From the NCBI RefSeq assembly GCF_918797505.1, contig NC_092802.1:15273883-15337882 (forward strand): a stretch of DNA of 64,000 nucleotides, given 5' to 3'. Shown here in pieces: positions 59,501 to 64,000 of the stretch. Source of the stretch: Bemisia tabaci (lineage: Eukaryota > Arthropoda > Insecta > Hemiptera > Aleyrodidae). Within the stretch, counting starts at the first letter, position 1. Every line of letters starts with the position of its first letter. The position numbers and the translations under genes were made by a program. Under the pieces are notes generated by a model, which was not told the origin of the DNA, made no database searches, and worked only from the letters and a program-made list of their open reading frames with translations.

Positions 59501-62500
59501 ATCAGATCTACGATATGATAAGAAAAACATGCTTCCAAGACTTAATAGCTACACAATTTTTTTCTGAAAATTTGTGCAAAATTCTAAAGTTTAGATTGTC
59601 TTTAGATTCTTCTTTTTCGTATGGAAAATTACCGTTTTTAGTTCTTGCAGCAAACTCAACTTCAAAATCAATTTTACAAAAATTTAAAAAAATCTAACTG
59701 AACAAAATATGGCAACACAATTGAGCTTTTCAATTGACTGGTTGAAATTAGAGGGTTTTCAATCCATTTCTGTAAAACGCTTGTATTGAAATGTTAGTTT
59801 CTAAATCAAAAGTATTAGTTTCAAAATAAATTTTCACAATCTGGTAAAAAAAAAAGGAAAAAGAAAAAAACCATTACATTCAAAATTGATCTATTTTACA
59901 GTGAGAGCAAGAGCGCACTATCCATTCATTGAATTGCAAACACACTGGTTACATTTTACTTGATACTTTGCTGGCCAAAGAGGTCATGGGGCCGTAAAAA
60001 GCTAAAAATAATCAAACTTTCAACGCTCTTTGGCTTTCAATATATACACATTTTCATCATTAAGAAAAAACTAACTCTGGCAGTTCGTTGCCATATCAAA
60101 ATTATCTACCTTGAGCGCCTGCAAATAACTTGCACCAATTTCGGATTGTGTATTGGTAAAAATTGCAGAGTGAGTTACGCGTTAGAATATCTTACGATGT
60201 ACTGTGATCCAAAATTCTTTTCACAACAGACAACCATCCAGACGTGAGTCATCTGCTAATGAGAGTTGTATGCGAACATCATAGTTCAGTGCTTAAAACT
60301 AGAATATACAAAAATATTTAATGCTATGACTAGGATTAATCTATTTGATTGATGCTGATTCCGAGTAAGATTAAAAATAGATATTACTAGAGGCCAAGTG
60401 TCAGAACCAGATCTAGTCTATTGTCGTCAGGTGCAATTATTATTTACTACTGCTTTTGAGAGGTTTTCTGGGAAGGTTTAAAGGTATGCTGTTACTCCAT
60501 TTGTACCGACCTAAATCTGGTTCTGCCAAGCATTGATGTTGATTGCCGAATACACAACCATTAATAAATAACACTTCGGTGGCTTTTCTGACAAAAGTGT
60601 AAACATGTTTTAGTAAAAAGTTACTTTTGAGTGCAGGCATTAAGACATTGTTTAGTTACTTATCAGTATGTGCTACATTAAAGTAAAGCAGGGTGCTATT
60701 GTAGCTGAGTATTGAAGAGAAAATTTTTCAGATAACAAAATCCTAGAAAAAACGTAAAAAATGGAGTTTTCGCCTTTGAAAAATACACTCACAAAAAAAA
60801 GAGAGAAATGTATAAGATGGGATAAAAATTTAAATGCAGAAAAATTGATCAGAGATTGAATTTCAACAAAATTTTTAATGCAAACAGAAACGAAGTTACT
60901 CGCCCCATAGTTTTGACTTGTAATTTATCCGAATTCTTAGTGAAGAAAAATACGTCCGAGTTATCAAGCTTCTATCTAGTCTATTAAAAAAAAGACTCTG
61001 ATTTCATAAAATAAAAAGAAAACCCTTATAACTAAAAAAGCTTAGAGTGTAATTTTCACACTTTAGGGGTATTAATTCACTAAGAGTCATACAGCATTGA
61101 AGATAAAGTTGATCTCAATGGCAGAAAAACTACAGTTTAAATTTCAAAATTAAAAATTGTGGGATTAGAGAAATGTTTTTCTTTTTTCTTCTCAAGAAAG
61201 AAATACTGATGACGGCTGAAAATACATCACAGGAGAAAGTGTAATGCTCTAGAAAAAATATAAAGTGATAATATACTTTTCAATAGTTTTGATTAAAAAT
61301 GGGGCCAATAACTTTCATTTCTTCGGCAAGTATTTTTAGCATTTACCTAAATGAGAAGAGATGCTTACAGCGTTTTTGATTTTGATAACAATGAAATTGT
61401 TTACACATCCTTAACTATACAAAACATAATTCATCCTTGGTAATTTTTACAGTGAAATCATTGAAAAAACCTTTGGTAAAATTATCATAAAACTGTTTGA
61501 GCTAGTATATCTAGAAAACAAAAGACTGACCATTTAACCTAATCAATGTGACTGAAATGGCGCTGGAGACGCAAAACAGTTTTGCCTTACAAAGTATATC
61601 TCCTTGCAAACAAAAAAGAATTATTTGAAATAAATGCTCATATGATTAAAGGGTAAATTTGTAAAGAAAAAAAACACATACAACTGGACAACATTCTGCG
61701 ATGAGGAACTACTATTTCTGTCTCGTTTTAGAAACAGGCTATAAGTCATTAGTTTCCCTATGAAGATAGATGCTTTTATAAATAACTCAGAGATAGTAGT
61801 TCCTTACTGCAATGAAGTCCAACTAATGACAAGAAGCACCACTGTTTTGTCAAATTCTCTCTGGTTATTGACAATAGAAGGTGCAACGCAGCTGGAATAT
61901 GATCGTTGGAAATATAATTGATCGGTAAACAATAATAACTTTCATAGGATTTTAGCCAGAATCTAAGGGAATTCTATTCTTCCAGAGGCATTCGTTAATG
62001 ATTAATACATTACAGAGGAGAGCGGGATCAGTTATTTTGTTGCTATGAAAAAAATGGGGGTACAATTTAGCATTATTTAATGTATTAAATGAAGAAAACT
62101 GCGTTTTAGGGGGGGGGGGGGATAAGAGATAGATTTTTATATTGCATTTTTTGCGAGAAACGATAAAAATCAGGAAGTCTGGAAACAACCTGCAAAATCA
62201 TAGAATATAAGAGGTGGAAGAGGTTAAAAATTAAGAAAATATGCGTCACTGGATTTAAGGAGGGTCCAAAACGACTTGTGGAAACTAGTTCTGGTGATTC
62301 GTTCCTGGTAAACGCTGGATGAATTACTTGTGGAACAATGATTATTAATTTAAATGAATACAAGAAAGTTAATGAGGTTACTGAAAAATATAAGGTGCCA
62401 CTAGCTGACGACTATGGTTTAATATTTTAACTGATAAATGAAGATCAAACTTTAAGTATGAAACTGGAAAAAAATAAAAAAATCTACGCAAAAGTCAAAC

Positions 62501-62558
62501 ATTAATAATAGAAACTTCTGAAAAAATGAATAAAATCATATTTTGATTGGGAACCCAG
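56600..62558. other. Gene-poor AT-rich stretch
   Basis: I see no convincing exon in this stretch. It has long purine-rich runs (for example near 57,880-57,920), a small inverted pair around 60,400 and 60,510-60,530 (GAACCAGAT against ATCTGGTTC), and a family B-like inverted pair around 61,690-61,830. It may be intergenic or intron of a gene extending beyond the window. Confidence 0.4.
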
Positions 62559-62689
62559 GAGAAAACAGTCAAGACCAATTACCTAACTCCACTAATTCGT
62601 CTGAGGCTCGCCAAAAGAAAACATCTCTGTCAACTCAGATTGTTCAAAAATTCATGAAACTTAATCCAGCCCAAGATCTTCTATACTAT
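62559..62689 (+). CDS. Candidate isolated exon
   Basis: Flanked by ATTGGGAACCCAG and by the donor GTATGT, this 131-base segment has one open frame (phase 1 in, phase 0 out) encoding NSSEARQKKTSLSTQIVQKF then MKLNPAQDLLYY. Composition is unlike the surrounding repeats. No neighbouring exon is found on either side within the window, so it may belong to a gene that continues past 64,000. The family is not recognised. Confidence 0.25.
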
Positions 62690-64000
62690 GTATGTATACT
62701 TCATGGAAGATATTTCCAATTTATAAAATATATTTATACTTTATAAAATGAATCATATTTGAAGAATGTAATGTAGATACTTAGAAAGCACTCGGTATTC
62801 GTTGCCTTGGACGTGAAAACTTAGAGCTATGACATTCTCATTGCAACCCCTCAATAGGGTGGCACTACTGATCTCAAGATCTTGGAGTCCCAATTTAGAT
62901 GAAATGACCTCGCTTTAGCCTGAAGTCGCATTTAGACCCTCCAAGAAATCTGACCTAAATGTCTCTTCAATGTTCTTGGGTTAAGCTATGATACTAACTC
63001 AGATTGCTCCTTTGAGTGTCTGTGCAACAACTGTTTCACAAACTATGCTGCTGTATTTTCAGGTTTATAAGAAAGCTCCTGGCGTAACATCAATGAAAAG
63101 TGAATAGAAAATAAATAAAACCTCTACTTCATGAGCTTCCTGTTGAAATTTTGTGCTGAAAGCTATAAATTCATAAAAAAAAATTAAGAGACGCAATTCA
63201 AGATTTCAAAAAAATGCAAAAATGGTAATCAGAAGCAATAACTAATGTAAAATCACCGGTCAAAAACCAAAGATTGTGAATGAAAATCAGAATGAACAAC
63301 AGTCTTAGATTTTTTTTTTACTTTAGAAAACATGGAGTAGTTAGCAAGTTACAAAGCAGTACCAAGTTTTTTGGTACCACGGAACCATTTTTTTAAAGAC
63401 ATAGCATCCGAAGTAGATGTGCAGTTTACAGGGTAAAAATAGTGATGCATTATTTTTTTGAAAAATCAAATTCCCATCACAGTAAAATTTCGATTTAACA
63501 AAATTTTCAAATTAACAAATTTTTTCTTGGTTCCGAAAAAATCCTCAAGAAGACATCGCTGCGTTCAAAACATTGTGAACATTTCTTTGTCCGTAATCCA
63601 ACGTAAACTCCGCCATTGTGGATCACCTAACATGGATGGAAACATTTAAAAACGACAGACATTGCCTCCCAGAAACAAACAAGACTAGACTCTTTTGTTC
63701 AGAGACTTTGCTTTCCGTGCAGAGAATGTTATAAAAATAATTTGTTTTACTTGCAATCATCTTGTTCTAAAAATGTTCTTATTGCCAATTATGCAAGTAT
63801 TATCATCATGATTTAAGAGAAAGGGAGGGGGTGTGCAAAAATCTGGAAAAACCAAATATTTTGGCATTTTTAAGGGTGTCAAATAGAGTCTCCCCCAGTT
63901 TCCGATTTGACACATTTGTCACCTGTCCCCAGAAATTCGATACATCGAAGTTCTGCTATAGTTCCAAAGCAAAATTCCTTTCTATTTTAGAGCTTAAAGT
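62690..64000. other. Right edge, no gene recognised
   Basis: AT-rich sequence without a supportable exon. Short open frames at 63,458-63,649 lack splice context and protein-like composition. Confidence 0.4.

Overview
The window is animal nuclear DNA, most likely from an insect. Genes are split into many short exons with GT-AG introns, the non-coding DNA is AT-rich, and one gene encodes a ZAD-type zinc-finger protein, a class typical of insects. Several foldback repeats, for example one with arms reading GTAAGTCGGCAATCACAT, resemble repeats I associate with whitefly (Bemisia) genomes. That species hint is from memory and untested. No prokaryotic operon, CRISPR array or rRNA gene is visible.

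Layout. (1) 1-11,876, plus strand: the autophagy E1-like enzyme ATG7 without its N-terminus. Thirteen exons give 527 residues, from the [10 protein letters not shown] segment to the C-terminal stop. The ATP-binding GAGTLGC, the catalytic cysteine (8752-8754) and two CxxC zinc pairs are present. (2) 11,877-14,357: the region between convergent gene ends. (3) About 14,358-17,301, minus strand: a set of phase-compatible candidate exons from an unrecognised, probably helical protein; incomplete and uncertain. (4) 19,976-31,286, minus strand: a complete ten-exon gene for a 716-residue ZAD plus six-finger C2H2 transcription factor with a glutamine-rich tail. (5) 31,287-33,431: a divergent intergenic region. 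(6) 33,432-50,275, plus strand: a complete twelve-exon gene for a 1972-residue two-BTB protein with a very long serine-rich disordered middle, of the serine-enriched protein/BTBD8 type. It carries six copies of a short motif of the form FFIDLND. (7) 50,276-64,000: its 3' UTR and a long gene-poor stretch with only a few weak candidate exons.

The three main genes do not form a functional unit. ATG7 acts in autophagosome lipidation, the ZAD protein in transcription, and the BTB protein probably as a scaffold or adaptor. The zinc-finger and BTB genes are divergently transcribed across about 2 kb. The non-coding part is dense with MITE-like inverted repeats (at least ten), one LINE 3'-end fragment, and several C or G homopolymers of 12-20 bases.
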